Source: Phytophthora colocasiae (lineage: Eukaryota; Oomycota; Peronosporomycetes; Peronosporales; Peronosporaceae). Taken from it: a stretch of DNA of 64,000 nucleotides. The position numbers and the translations under genes are program-made. Where the stretch lies: NCBI GenBank assembly GCA_018806915.1, contig JAGKQI010000069.1, positions 372,001-436,000 of the forward strand, read 5' to 3'. Below, piece after piece: positions 33,344-43,906 of this stretch; the first letter of the stretch is position 1, and every line of letters begins with the position of its first letter. The notes beneath the pieces are model-generated. The model ran no database searches. It saw only the letters and a list, made by a program, of their open reading frames with translations, and was not told the origin of the DNA.

Positions 33344-35132
33344 CTATTTCTTTGCAGGGTTACGATGCAACCAGTCAAACTTGAATGTGTAGTCAGTACC
33401 TAGCCAACGTGAGTGTAAACAACGAGTTATAAGTCATAATTCAACAGTTTATACTGTACGCACCAACGTGTTGGATGGAGGATTGTAGTACGTAGATGAT
33501 CCAAAGCACCAGTAGACTTTGTACTTGTCGCCACTCGGTTGTTAGAACAAATCTGAGGATCGTCCCTGGTGCTAGTAGAAAGCGTCGACTGAGTACAGTT
33601 AGCAGCAGTACGAATGACAGGAGCTGCAGCAAAACGTAGACCAAAACGCTTCGGGCTGTTTGAGCCAAGTCGTCCTCAGACATTTCCTGTAGATATGGAA
33701 AATACTTCCGGTTCGGAAGGTGATAGACAATCGCAATGTACAAAGCTGTCAGTACGACACAAAACAAAGTAAGTATCGTAATTCAGAAGTAAGATGGATA
33801 CATACCGTAGATCATCGGAACCATTACTTCTGTGTATTCGACGAGTAGCAGAAACTCAACTCGTCTTAAAACACGACACGTTTCATGAGCAAATTCGAGT
33901 CTTTCTTTCAGCGTGAGCTTCTCAATGTGTTTAGCGAACACGGAAGCTTCTCGGACTTGTTCGACACTCGGAGACTGATTAAAAGATGAGATAATTGTGC
34001 CCTCCGTAGGAACAACTGAGCTCTCCTTCCAAGATTGACGATGTTTTCCCCACGCAACCTTTGAAGAAGACCTTGGATGAACAATAGCAGTGGAGTCAAC
34101 GTTACGAAGTTCATTTTGGCTCATTTGTAAAGTGTCGGGATGGTGTTGACTAGCAATAAATGCTGCGATATCGAGTATATTCACCTGACCGCTTTTCAAT
34201 CCCATTTGGACGACGAACAGGTCCAAGTGAGTCATAATGTTTCGAAGTCCATAGATCGCAGCACAAGCTCCTAAGAAATCTGCAGCCATTAGCGAAATCG
34301 TGACACTAGGAGATGTAGAATTTCGCATGCAGCTGGACACAAACAACGCGTTGAAGACTTCAACATTAAAAACAATCATAACTGGCTGGAGATCGGGGAC
34401 GTGACGGGTGATTTGATACAACAAGTGTTTCTCCATAGTTTTCAGTATCGGAAGTGAAAAGGCCATTACCAGTTGGGCGGCCTCGATGTCCTTGACACAT
34501 AGGAAAGCGTAGTAGAACAGTGGGTACACAAGAGCCAAGTTAGAAGCCCCATACGTGAAAATGGCATGGAGTTTGAGCTGTTGTCGAATCAAAGGGCTTC
34601 GTCGACATGTTGGCCCCATATAAATCAAAACTCCACCGACAATGAGCGAAATCCACAACATGTTGAGTGTCAAGTTGGAGAAAGGGACTGGGAAACCGAT
34701 AGTTAATGCCGCCAGGTAATGGAACCCCGTATGGATTGCTGCGATCACAATAGCCATGACCCCCAGCCATACCTGTCGTTCTGGAATTGACGTGATGTCG
34801 GGATGGTGGAGAGGGATCAGTACAGCAACTGTGAAGACAGTCATTATCAACCAGGAACGGATCCAGAACATGCCATTTTCTTGAGGTCCCTCGTCTGGTC
34901 GATTAAGAGGTAGCGCGTCGGACGCTATCGCTATGAGAAAGCACGGTAGTGGCGTTGCAATGGCGACTATGACATTAAGGAAAGTAGGGATTGTCGACGG
35001 ATGTTGGAGGTTGACAAATTGGTGTAACTTTAGCAGTCGCTCGAAAGAATATGCTCCTTTGTGCTCAATGTGCAAGCCATACCATGCACGAAACATTGCA
35101 GTACGTGTTGTTCGTGCAAGGCATCGAAGCAT
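33344..35132 (-). CDS. multi-pass membrane protein, paralogue B, three exons
   Basis: Same family as A, the most divergent of the four. Exons 35132-33806, 33745-33464 and 33399-33344 give 554 residues with consistent phases. The last exon encodes TDYTFKFDWLHRNPAKK, the counterpart of VDFTFKFAW in A. It has an extra intron, absent from A, C and D, inside the penultimate hydrophobic region (donor after ATC TAC G). Family landmarks include HIEHKGAYSFERLLKLHQFV, TPLPCFLIAI...LPLNRPDEGPQENG, LVYPLFYYAFL and VEVFNALFVSSCMRNSTS. The N-terminal QVSHRG block is replaced by LHIEHKG. A long hydrophilic loop lies in the middle. It is a likely tandem duplicate of A. Confidence 0.83.
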
Positions 35133-35143
35133 TGTCCCTGAAC

Positions 35144-35157
35144 GAATAGCGAAGTGA
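35144..35157 (-). promoter_or_regulatory. candidate oomycete Inr of membrane paralogue B
   Basis: On the minus strand TCACTTCGCTATTC matches 11 of 14 positions of TCATTYYNCAWTTT and lies 11 bp upstream of the ATG at 35132. Confidence 0.4.
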
Positions 35158-35257
35158 TTGCATGTGTGTCAGCAGTATGTTTAGCTTGTTTTCGTGAATG
35201 GCAAAATGGGATGAGCTATTTTCGAGATCGCTTTGGGAACTCCATGTGAACCAGCTT

Positions 35258-37112
35258 CTACTGACGCCCATGCACGTTGAACCAAAGCGAAACAAAGCCA
35301 AGAGCTCGGTATCCGAAGTTAAGAATGAGCAGAAAGACGCCGGAGAGCCAGGGAGAACGCGACGAGATACTGTAGTTCTCCAACACTTGAGCACCTGAAA
35401 GTGCGACACAGTTCTCTGTCGATGCGTTGCATGGAATTGAAGGCACGTCGTCCCAGAAAATCTTCATCGTCCCATCAAAGCCGAACTTCATGGGCGAAAT
35501 GTAGTTGATCCAGACGAAATAGGGTGGTGTGTCGTCCGAGTTCACCATGAGACCTCCGAACAACATCATGGGTAGAAGTACGAGCATTCCGACGATAGTA
35601 GCAATATCCGCGCGACGGAAAATGCATCCAAGAGCGCACTTCGCACCATAATCAACATGACCTGCATTGAGATGTAGCCACTAAAGCCATGGCCGATCCC
35701 GATCAAGAAATATGCCGGCACGAAGACTACGAACGGCAGGAAAATCTGCATCGGCAAGTCGCTTATGTTTCTCGCGATGTACCAGGACACCAAGTGGAAA
35801 AATCCGGCTTCGTATTCTCGTCGAACCATGGCAATTTCCAATGGTAACGACGCCAACTGAATCTCTACTGCACGATTTCATTCGATATGAAGAAGAAGAA
35901 GGCACCCGAGAAGTTCTGGACACCACGCTGGTTCATGTCAAGTTGCAGATACACAAGGCCCATAATGAGACTCATGGCGAGGGACTGGCCGATCTCGGCG
36001 TGGAATCGCGTTTGGTCCCGCAGAAGACTCAAGACATTTCGACTCAGTACAACTTGTAGTTGGCGGAAGATTCCCAGGCGATTGCTATTGAAGTCTTGGG
36101 TCTGAATGATCGAATCCTTTCTCGATCCGGTTAAGACACCAGTCCGCTTTCGAGTTGCCCACGCACTTTTAAGTCTCTCAACACGAGCCACTCCAGCTTC
36201 ATCCGAGGCCTTGTCGACCACCACAAGTTGTCGCATGAAGTGGTCGGTAGGACCCACGAACTCCGGACAAGGGAATCCAAGAGAGTCAAAGTACTCGACC
36301 GCTTCGGAAGCTGGTCCGTCGTACACACACGATCCGTCCGATAGCAAGTAGAGTTGGTCGAAGAGACTGAACAGCTCCGAAGATGGTTGGTGGATCGTAG
36401 CAATGACCGTACGGTTGCCATCGCGAGCGATATCACGTAGTTGCCTTACTACCGTCTCAGCCATGAAGCTATCCAGTCCGGACGTGGGCTCATCGACGAC
36501 GAACAGCAGAGACGGGTTGGTCAGGATCTCCGTCACAAAAGACAGTCGTTTGCGTTCTCCCCCGGAAATTCCACGCAACGTGGCGCCACCGATGAGAGTG
36601 TCGCGGCACTTGACCAGTCCGAGCTCTTCCATGACTTCGTCCACTCGGTTCTCACACTCCTTCCGCGAGGCCTTCTTGCCCATTCGAAGTTGCGCTTGGA
36701 ACAGAAGATGCTCTCGAACCGTGATGGTCTCGTAGAAAAGGTCGTCCTGGACAACGTAGGATGATTGCTGTCGGAGCTGTTTGGTCCAAGGCTGGCCGTT
36801 GACGGTGATTTTGCCTTCGAGACCGCTGCGAGCGTCCTTGCGACCGGAGATACAGTCGAGTAAAGAACTCTTACCCGCTCCGGAAGGTCCCATCATGACG
36901 AGAAGTTGGCCTGGTCGTGCTGATCCATTGACGTTGTTGAGGATAATCTTCTCCTCCTTTTTGTCGCCATTGTTGCTCTTGGCCATCACCTTCAACGTCA
37001 CATTGTTCCACTCCAAAGTGAACTGCGGTGACTTGGAGACGAGAGCTCTGGCGGCGGCTTGAGGAGATTCCACCTGGACGAAATGCGCGTCGGCTTGGTT
37101 GTTCGTTGCCAT
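35258..37112 (-). pseudogene. ABCG (White/WBC) half transporter with two frameshifts
   Basis: Order NBD then TMD, as in ABCG. The NBD is complete: Walker A GPSGAGKSSLLDC, signature ISGGERKRLS, Walker B LLFVVDEPTSGLDS, and switch IATIHQPSSELF. The first TM region FSGAFFFFISNEIVQ then ends in a stop; an extra 11 bases (about 35858-35868) push the next part, LASLPLEIAMVRREYEAGFF, into another frame. A second shift near 35646 (one G lost) separates VMLIM from KCALGCIFRRADIATIVGML. The last part has the extracellular loop with cysteines (PCNASTENC) and ends LGFVSLWFNVHGRQ. The start at 37112 is preferred over 37172 because an Inr-like site lies between them. It is likely a recent pseudogene. Confidence 0.85.
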
Positions 37113-37130
37113 AACTAATGACTGAGAGGC

Positions 37131-37144
37131 AAATTGAAAAGTGA
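37131..37144 (-). promoter_or_regulatory. candidate oomycete Inr of ABCG gene
   Basis: TCACTTTTCAATTT on the minus strand matches 13 of 14 positions of TCATTYYNCAWTTT, the best match in the window, 18 bp upstream of the ATG at 37112. It supports that start and would place the ATG at 37172 outside the transcript. Confidence 0.6.
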
Positions 37145-37507
37145 CTTTCAACGACAAAGTTCGCTTTACCATTTCCTGGTGGTAATGCCTACGTTTTGCG
37201 ATTTCGATGACGGACGCAGTTTTTGCGTTCCTAATCGTCTGAGTGTAGGTCTCTTTGAAGAATTGGATGATGTACCAAGATACTTTACTGTTAGCGTCTC
37301 TAATCGTAGCGATTAAAATATCTAAAGCAGCAAAAATAACTAACTACTAAGAAATGATCATGACCGCTGAAACATGTCGACAAGAAGCGTCTCTAATCGC
37401 TTTCATTTTGTGTATTCCTACATTAAATTGTAAATCTACGTTGACCACATAAAGCTACAATCATTCCCATCAATTAAACCTACGTACATTATCGTCAATT
37501 CCGCACC
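37145..37507. other. divergent promoter region of ABCG and ARP4 genes
   Basis: No gene. AGCGTCTCTAATCG occurs twice (37293-37306 and 37386-37399). The first copy runs into the inverted repeat TAATCG-TAG-CGATTA. A pyrimidine-rich CATTCCCATCAATT near 37464-37477 is a weak Inr candidate for ARP4. Confidence 0.45.
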
Positions 37508-38905
37508 ATGTACGCAGGAGGCGGCGCGAATGAGGGCGACCACCACAGCAGCAGCAGCGTGCCCTTCTCCAGCGCCACAGCAGAGGCCAATGACCTAGAC
37601 GCGCTCGTGTTCGAGTTTGGCACGTCTCGCTGTAAATTTGGCTACGCGGGCGAGGACTTCCCGCGTGTGTTTGAGCGTCCTGTACCACACGACGAAGTGC
37701 AGGACGACGAGGATTTAGGACGCAAACTGAACCTGCAGGCCGCGCAGGTCGAAAGTGACCCAGAGAAGCTTGCGCAATGGCTCTTCGACGCCAGCAGCTC
37801 TAGGCTACAGACGCGGATGAGCGACCACCCACTGTTATTGGTGGAACGACCTTTTACGCTCCCCGAGGAGGTCACAGGAGATCCTGGACAAGTGCAGGAC
37901 GAGCAGGATGGAGCGAAACTTAAAACCAAGACGCTACAGGCCAGCAGTGCAGGTAAAAAGAGGGACTTAAAAGCTCGAGAACAGATGGTGGAAGTCGTCA
38001 TGGAAGAACTGGGGGTTCCTGCGTTGTTCTGTGCCAAAAGTGCCGTGTTGGCATGTTATGCTAATGCTAGGACCAGTGGTCTGGTGGTGGAGATGGGAGC
38101 TACGTATACCAGTGTTACATCTGTGCATGAAGGGTATGCCTTTGCATACCCAAAGAGTCAAGTGTCACTCTTTGGAGGCCATGATCTCGATGGGTTTTTG
38201 AGAATGAAGTTGGCTCCACAGATGAAGGAACAAAGAGCTGCTGCTACGTCTATGGATGCGGAAATTGCCAAAAGAAAGAAACAGAGCTGGTCTTACGTAG
38301 TGGAAGCCAAGGAGAGCGGGCTGTGTCGTGTGGCCGATGGACCTTTTGACGCAGTACAGAATGCTCAGCTACCGTTGATCAACTACGAGCTGCCGGACAA
38401 AACGGTGATTGCTATGGGTACTGAACGCTTCAGTGTGGCAGAGCACTATTTCCTGGGAGAAACTGGAATAAAATCAGCGAATGTATCGAGTGGTACGGAT
38501 AACAGCTCTGCCAACGAAGGACCAGGGATGAGACTACCAGAGTTGATCTGTGAGACTGGTGGACTCACAACGGAGACCGAGCTGCGAAAGGAACTGTTTC
38601 AGAACATTGTCTTGACCGGTGGTAGCTCTTGTTTTGAGAACATGCCAACACGGATTGAGCGAGAAGTGGTGACGACATTGAGTGGCACGGCATTACCTCT
38701 CACATCGTCGGGTAACTCCGGAGCGGGTGGATTTGCCAGTAGCTTACGTGTGAAGGTGGTAGCGGCTCACACACAGGAGCGTCGGGTGGGATCTTTCCTA
38801 GGTGGGTCCATTCTGGCGTCGCTAGGCTCGTTTCATGAGATGTGGATGTCCAAGGCCGAGTACGCGGAGCACGGTGCTGCCCTCATTCACAAGAAGTGTC
38901 CGTAG
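37508..38905 (+). CDS. actin-related protein, ARP4/BAF53-like
   Basis: A 465-residue single-exon protein of the actin superfamily. The N-terminal phosphate-loop region is LVFEFGTSRCKFGYAGEDFP, where actin has D-N-G-S-G; the aspartate is replaced by glutamate. Then come HPLLLVERPF, ELGVPALFCAKSAVLACYAN, TSGLVVEMGATYTSVTSVHE, NIVLTGGSSCFENMPTRIER and the C-terminal EMWMSKAEYAEHGAALIHKK then CP. The ending M-W-[IM]-S-K-x-E-Y-x-E-x-G...K-C-P is characteristic of ARP4, the shared subunit of INO80, SWR1 and NuA4 chromatin complexes. ARP4-specific inserts, rich in Gln/Lys/Ser, lie around residues 120-155 and 325-345. It is divergent from ABCG and convergent with the kinase (109 bp apart). The ARP number is inferred. 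Confidence 0.85.
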   Translation: MYAGGGANEGDHHSSSSVPFSSATAEANDLDALVFEFGTSRCKFGYAGEDFPRVFERPVPHDEVQDDEDLGRKLNLQAAQVESDPEKLAQWLFDASSSRLQTRMSDHPLLLVERPFTLPEEVTGDPGQVQDEQDGAKLKTKTLQASSAGKKRDLKAREQMVEVVMEELGVPALFCAKSAVLACYANARTSGLVVEMGATYTSVTSVHEGYAFAYPKSQVSLFGGHDLDGFLRMKLAPQMKEQRAAATSMDAEIAKRKKQSWSYVVEAKESGLCRVADGPFDAVQNAQLPLINYELPDKTVIAMGTERFSVAEHYFLGETGIKSANVSSGTDNSSANEGPGMRLPELICETGGLTTETELRKELFQNIVLTGGSSCFENMPTRIEREVVTTLSGTALPLTSSGNSGAGGFASSLRVKVVAAHTQERRVGSFLGGSILASLGSFHEMWMSKAEYAEHGAALIHKKCP

Positions 38906-39014
38906 GAAAGTATACCAACAGAATCGCATCAGCGAAGCCAACTTTAAGTGCAGTTGTGGTTGTTGTCCCTGTTTTCCAGTCCATTTGATATTTAGTTTAT
39001 CACTTCACTTTTTC

Positions 39015-39938
39015 TTACGCTGTCGGTCTCGGTGTGAACGCGTCGTGAGTCAACACCTGCTCGATGGTCGGTCGCTGCTCTGGATTGCACTGCAACATGG
39101 ATTCCAGTAGCTGTAGTGCCGATCCCTCCACTACCTCCGTCATGTGCCAGGCAGCCAGCACTTCACGCACACTCACCTTCTTGAATGCGCGGAAGGCTGC
39201 GTCTTCTTCTGTGGCCAAGGGCACCAATGGAGACCCCGTCACAAGTATGAACAGAATGATACCCAGTGACCAGATATCTGCAGCCTTGGGGTTGTATACT
39301 ACCCCATGGGCTACCACCTCTGGTGCCATATAGTAGGCTTTGCCCACGCGCTCCACACACGGATGATCCGCTCTGGTTGATAGTCCGAAGTCTCCGATCT
39401 TGCACACCCCATGACTCAGCATAACGTTCTCGAGGCTTAAATCACGGTGCGCAATATTGCGGTTGTGTAGATAAGCTACACCAGTAGCCACCTCCCTTAG
39501 AACGGCCAATGCATCGGCACAGACCAGTCGACGGTTCTGTCCTCGGTTCACAGCAGAGTAGAGATCTCCACCTGCGCAATATTCCAGCACGAAGTAGAGG
39601 ATGTGACCTTCAATGAAATCATCCAGGTATTGTACAATATGTGGAGAGGGCGTAGTTTCTGTACGTTGTAGATTGGAGAAGGCCTTCTCCTGTCTAGGGT
39701 CATCGGGCGCCTGCAGTTCAGGTTTGCTCATGTCCAACATGTTGATGGCGTGCACGAGCGACACGCACTTGAGCGCCACAAGTTGAGGCTGCTGGAGCTC
39801 GTCTGTGCACAGGTAAATGCCGCCGTATGTGGTCTGTGCGATCTGGCGGACGACGCGATATCGATTACGGATGAGCGTCATGACGGCTGTGGCCGATGCG
39901 GCAAGTTCTCGACTGGGGTCACCAACGTTTTCTTGCAA
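39015..39938 (-). CDS. serine/threonine protein kinase, CAMK-like
   Basis: A 307-residue protein consisting mostly of a kinase domain. The nucleotide loop is atypical (IAQTTYGGIYLC; only the later glycines remain). Lys is present in VALKCVS; the hinge is YFVLEYCAGGDLYSAV. The catalytic loop is IAHRDLSLENVML with Ser in place of the usual Lys of HRDLK; DFG is GDFGLSTR; then YYMAPEVVAHG and DIWSLGIILFILVTG. The end FxPRP lies right after subdomain XI. Start at 39938; an internal Met at 39881 just before LIRNRYRVVRQ is the alternative. No regulatory domain is visible. The substrate is unknown. Confidence 0.85.
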   Translation of the reverse strand: MQENVGDPSRELAASATAVMTLIRNRYRVVRQIAQTTYGGIYLCTDELQQPQLVALKCVSLVHAINMLDMSKPELQAPDDPRQEKAFSNLQRTETTPSPHIVQYLDDFIEGHILYFVLEYCAGGDLYSAVNRGQNRRLVCADALAVLREVATGVAYLHNRNIAHRDLSLENVMLSHGVCKIGDFGLSTRADHPCVERVGKAYYMAPEVVAHGVVYNPKAADIWSLGIILFILVTGSPLVPLATEEDAAFRAFKKVSVREVLAAWHMTEVVEGSALQLLESMLQCNPEQRPTIEQVLTHDAFTPRPTA

Positions 39939-40470
39939 GAATCTTCATCAGACGAGGCACCTTTTTTATCGGCCAGGCGTCAGCCAATCAGAGTCAACGT
40001 AGCCAGTTCTGAAGACTTCAAGCTCTGCCTGGTACAGCGCATGTTTCGGCGTGTCGACCTGTGAATGGAAGGAACTAAGCGCGTACATGTAGTTTGATAT
40101 TGATGTACAGTTACAGCTCGAATGCAGGCTGTAAGCTGTGGGCTACAGATAGCATTCGAGGCTCGAATCGAGCTGTCAAAGATACACGACGAAATAATAT
40201 TCGCCTTTGCAGGCCCCCAAAAAAATCGTTGAAGCGATACATGCCTTCCTGCCGATGCCGTTGCCGACATATATATCATCGCTAGTGCTAATACTATTGT
40301 AACAAGATGATGCCCAGGAAACGAGTACAAGTATATGTGTACGAACTGTTAACGCTTGGTGCAGTTCATGTGTGCGTCCGGCCAATCTTAGGCGCACTAC
40401 ATGTAGTGTTCTATTTTTTCTCAGTGTAACTGTACGTTCTGTATTAATTCGGATCCTACTGACCCAAATG
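39939..40470. other. intergenic region between kinase and MAPK genes
   Basis: No supported gene. It is AT-rich with short dyads: ACAGCTCGAATGC (40113-40125) is matched in inverted form by GCATTCGAG...CGAGCTGT (40152-40176), which itself contains ATTCGAG-G-CTCGAAT. It may hold the kinase promoter. Confidence 0.45.
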
Positions 40471-43102
40471 TCAGACACCAGATAGACTTCTATTGCTACC
40501 TTCTCTCTTCTTCTGCCACGACATGACGGAAAACTTGGGGCTTCGAGGCACTGTGAGTTTCTTCCCCGAGTGTTTTTTGCCTTCATTCAGCTGCGTGGAA
40601 GATCGCTGCGGTTTCAGTTGACCACCTTCTTCTCGTGGGTCGGATACCTCTCCGTTATAGTTCAAAAAGTTGTTGGCGGACTCTGCCAATGACTGGCCAT
40701 TGTTGGAGCGCTGCGCTCGAATCAACGAGTTGATGGAACCCACGTAAGCGTTCGCCGCTATTGTTCGAGCCGTTAAGAACCCGTTCGCAGTCGAGGGCCG
40801 AGGTTTTGACCGGGTGGGGCCAGCGGATGAAATCCGACGAGCTCGTCCGACTGCAATTGGAGTCTCCGATAGCTCCACTGGCTTGGGGTTCTTCCTTTTG
40901 GTCAGCATCATTGCAGATCCTGGACGGTTCGACCGTGATACTGCCGTGCACTGTTGACTGTTACTTCTCGGTGGGGAACCAGGAGACGATGCTGAAGAAG
41001 AAGAGGATGAATGAGGGGACTCTGGATTCCGGTGCTGTTTAGTTTGCCACGCTTGGGAGTGGTGGAAGATGGTTGACATGCCTTGAACTCCACTTGAGAC
41101 GTTGAGTGGATCAGGGGTTGTTACTGAACTGGCAAGCGAAGCGATCAGAGCTTTCGATCGTTGACTGAGCGCCACAGCTGCTGCTTTCGCGTCCGAGACA
41201 GAGGAATCTCCTAGTTTTGATCCTCTGCGGACATTCTGGTAGGAAAAACTGGTTCGGCTCCGTGCTTTCAGGCTTCCATCAGCTGCCGACAGACTGATAT
41301 CTGGCGTTCTCGATGTTTGGAGTGATGCTGGTTTAGCTCTGGCTGTACTTGTTGTCTTGGTTTCATCTTCCTCTGGTGGCGGAGATACTCGTGAAGCCAA
41401 GCTGTCGGACAGCAACGAGGCTTGAGCGGCCACCACTCGCACGTGTTCCTGCTGGTTTGAGGCAGAGCCGTTTGAGTCTTGTTTCGGGACGGGAGGCTTG
41501 CTCACAGCTCTAATACGCTGGCGATCCGACCCAAAAGCAATTGCGTTAGACAGACGTTGATGTGTACTGGAGTTGCCTTCGTGTTCTCGGCTTTGAGCTT
41601 GAGCTAGTCGCAAACTTGTGTGGAGTTTACTGATTCGAGCCCCAGAGCTTGATGTGGTTGATGGAGTACAACTTGATACTGGAGTCACACTTGCACGAAC
41701 CTTTTCAACTGGCGGGTGGTTATTGTACTCCGGCTCTGTATCGGCAAGAGTTCGCGTTCCAACGGACTTGCAATGGCTATCCACTTCTTTCACGATAAGC
41801 GCGCGCAAATCCATTTTGCTCAAGTTTTTCAGGTCAAACGAGAAATCGACTCGCATCGGTGGCGGTGGGTCCTCATACCCACTCCGATTGCGGTATTTCC
41901 GCTCGATATCCTGCATATACGGGTGTGCCAGGGCTTCATGCGCAGTTATACGCTTCGTTGGATCAAATTCCAGTAGTCGATCCATCAGATCAAGAGCAGA
42001 ATCACTGGCGTTTGGGAAAAGCGTTCGGAACGGAACCTTCGGCTTCTTACCCAATGAGCGTAGGAATCGTTGGGCCTGTGAGCTCTGAATTCGGGTAGTC
42101 GCTTCAACTGGTGGAGCTCCGATCACATCAAAAATGAGTGTGAGTTGATGCAGGAAATTCTTCCCAGGGAAGAGCGCTTTTCGTCCGAGAATCTCAGCGA
42201 AGATGCACCCCACCGACCACATATCGACACTCTGGTCGTAGAGTCCATCGGGTTGCAGCATGAGCTCAGGAGCGCGATACCAACGAGTCACAACGTGCTC
42301 AGTCATAGGTGGACGATCCGGAATTCTATTGGAAGCAGAGCTGGAACTTGCTGCGGGTGCAGACCGTGGACGCCCCAAAGGTCCGGAACCTCCCAAGACG
42401 CGAGGAATTTTACGTGCTAGCCCGAAATCTGCGATTTTGAGCTGACAGTTTTTGCTGAGTAGTAGATTTCCAGGCTTCAGGTCTCGATGTAACACTCCAT
42501 TGTCGTGAAGATACTTGACACCTCGTAAGAGCTGGTGGAGGAAATATTTTGCGTGGGCGTCTGAAAGAGGCTGTGAACTCTGGATCACGCGATGCATGTC
42601 AGTGTCCATGAGATCCATCACGATGTACAGCTCGTCGTCTTTCAAGTTGGTGGACAAGTTGTGGATCGAGATAACCTGAAGAGAGCAACGAAACTCGTCA
42701 GTGAACGTTCCAGTACAAACGCGTATTATTGTATCAGATATTCGTACATTTGGGTGTTTTCCGAGAAGTTGGAGCAGCAGCACTTCACGCAGAGTGTGCT
42801 TAGCGTCTACTGTTCGTTTAGCCATTGGACTCACTTTCTTGATTGCCACACATTGCCCAGTTTCTCGGTCTTTCGCGGCACTGCACGAACAAACAATTAG
42901 TTCTGACTCGGTGGTCTCTCATCAAAAGGATAGCGTACCAAACGATACCGTAAGAGCCTTTACCCAACGGATTCAGGAACTGGTATCTCGAACTCACTTT
43001 GAACAGACTGCCGTAGACTTTGAAGCCGGAAGTGTGGCCATTTGGAGTCCCTCCTTGCGAGACGGAGGATCTGCTAGAAGACGCAGAACTTGCCATTCGC
43101 AA
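40471..43102 (-). CDS. MAP kinase, ERK7/8 (MAPK15)-like, with long C-terminal extension and T-E-H loop
   Basis: Exons 43102-42939, 42880-42748 and 42675-40471 give 833 residues. The second intron (72 bp) is in frame and could be missed. Kinase motifs: GKGSYGIV, VAIKKVSP, ELYIVMDLMDTDMHRVIQSS, VLHRDLKPGNLLLSKNCQLK, IADFGLARK, and VVTRWYRAPELMLQ. The activation loop reads M-T-E-H-V-V-T, so the tyrosine of the usual T-x-Y is His. Before it lies a Pro/Ser-rich insert of about 25 residues (residues 195-220). The C-terminal 450 residues are Ser-rich and low-complexity, as in MAPK15-type kinases. An alternative start at 43096 (MASSAS) differs by two residues. It is divergent from membrane paralogue C. 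Confidence 0.9.
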
Positions 43103-43314
43103 CTAAAAGAACGAGCACGGAATATTGCCGCCTTCAATTGCAGTCGCGTCACTTGACCTGGTAGACCACGTCCTTATCTTGAGATGCAAAGTTTTCACGA
43201 TGCAAATAGAACTCCATGAAGCTGGCATTTTCCAAGCTATTGATACTCGTCAGCGCCTCTAAGTTCCGGTGACTAAAACTCTCCCCTTGATGCGGACACT
43301 AGAACCACCTCACA

Positions 43315-43906
43315 ATGCCAACCATTGTAAAGCCGTTCATAGCTGCGCCGTCGGGTCCAAGTAGCTCTACTATCGTTTCAACAACTCGTAATCTTCGATC
43401 AAGCCTCAAACGTGCATGGCTTTCAACTCAAGTGAGCCATCGAGGGAAATATTCCATCGAACGTCTTCTTGCACTCGAAGAATACACCCGTACAACATCA
43501 CTTGCTCACGTACTGCTCGTGTGTATCAGGACACCTCTGCCTATCGTTCTTGTGGTGGTCTTCCAGGAGAATTTACCCCTTGAAAACCCAGCCGATGGAT
43601 GGAGAGTTAACTGGGGCTTCTGGATTCGAGTTGCTATCTTGGCTGGGGCAACTTCTCTGGGGATTTTTTCACAGCTTGAGCGGATGGTTGGGATTGATAT
43701 CTCAAAAAGGCAACTGATCGTTCAATTCGTCTTCATGGCGATAGGTTATACTGCTGCATCCATCTTGATCGCCTCTGCAACTGTTTTTCCCATACCTTTT
43801 ATGGTTCTCGTAAATACACCGATGTTTATCGTGTTTTTAATCGGATCCATGCTCGTTATCCTTGGACCATCCACGATCCGCATAATGTTGGCGAAACGAG
43901 ATCTTT
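43315..43906 (+). CDS. multi-pass membrane protein, paralogue C, 5' part (split by retrotransposon)
   Basis: Family described at paralogue A. This piece (197 codons) starts MPTIVKPFIAAPSGPSS and includes QVSHRGKYSIERLLALEEYT, TPLPIVLVVVF...NLPLENPADGWRVN and four hydrophobic segments. It runs into the LTR at 43907. The last bases TCTTT (43902-43906) recur at 57866-57870 as target duplication, and the frame continues in phase at 57871. The combined gene with the last exon would be 599 residues, so it was intact before insertion. As it stands, translation would stop a codon or two after the LTR boundary. Confidence 0.85.

Noticed and set aside
35853..35875. Reading the ABCG frame break as a tiny GT-AG intron
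   Set aside because: It would be 17 bp long, far below any workable intron; an 11-bp insertion explains it better.
37112..37172. Upstream ATG at 37172 as start of the ABCG gene
   Set aside because: The best Inr-like site (37131-37144) lies downstream of it, and the extra residues look unlike ABCG N-termini.
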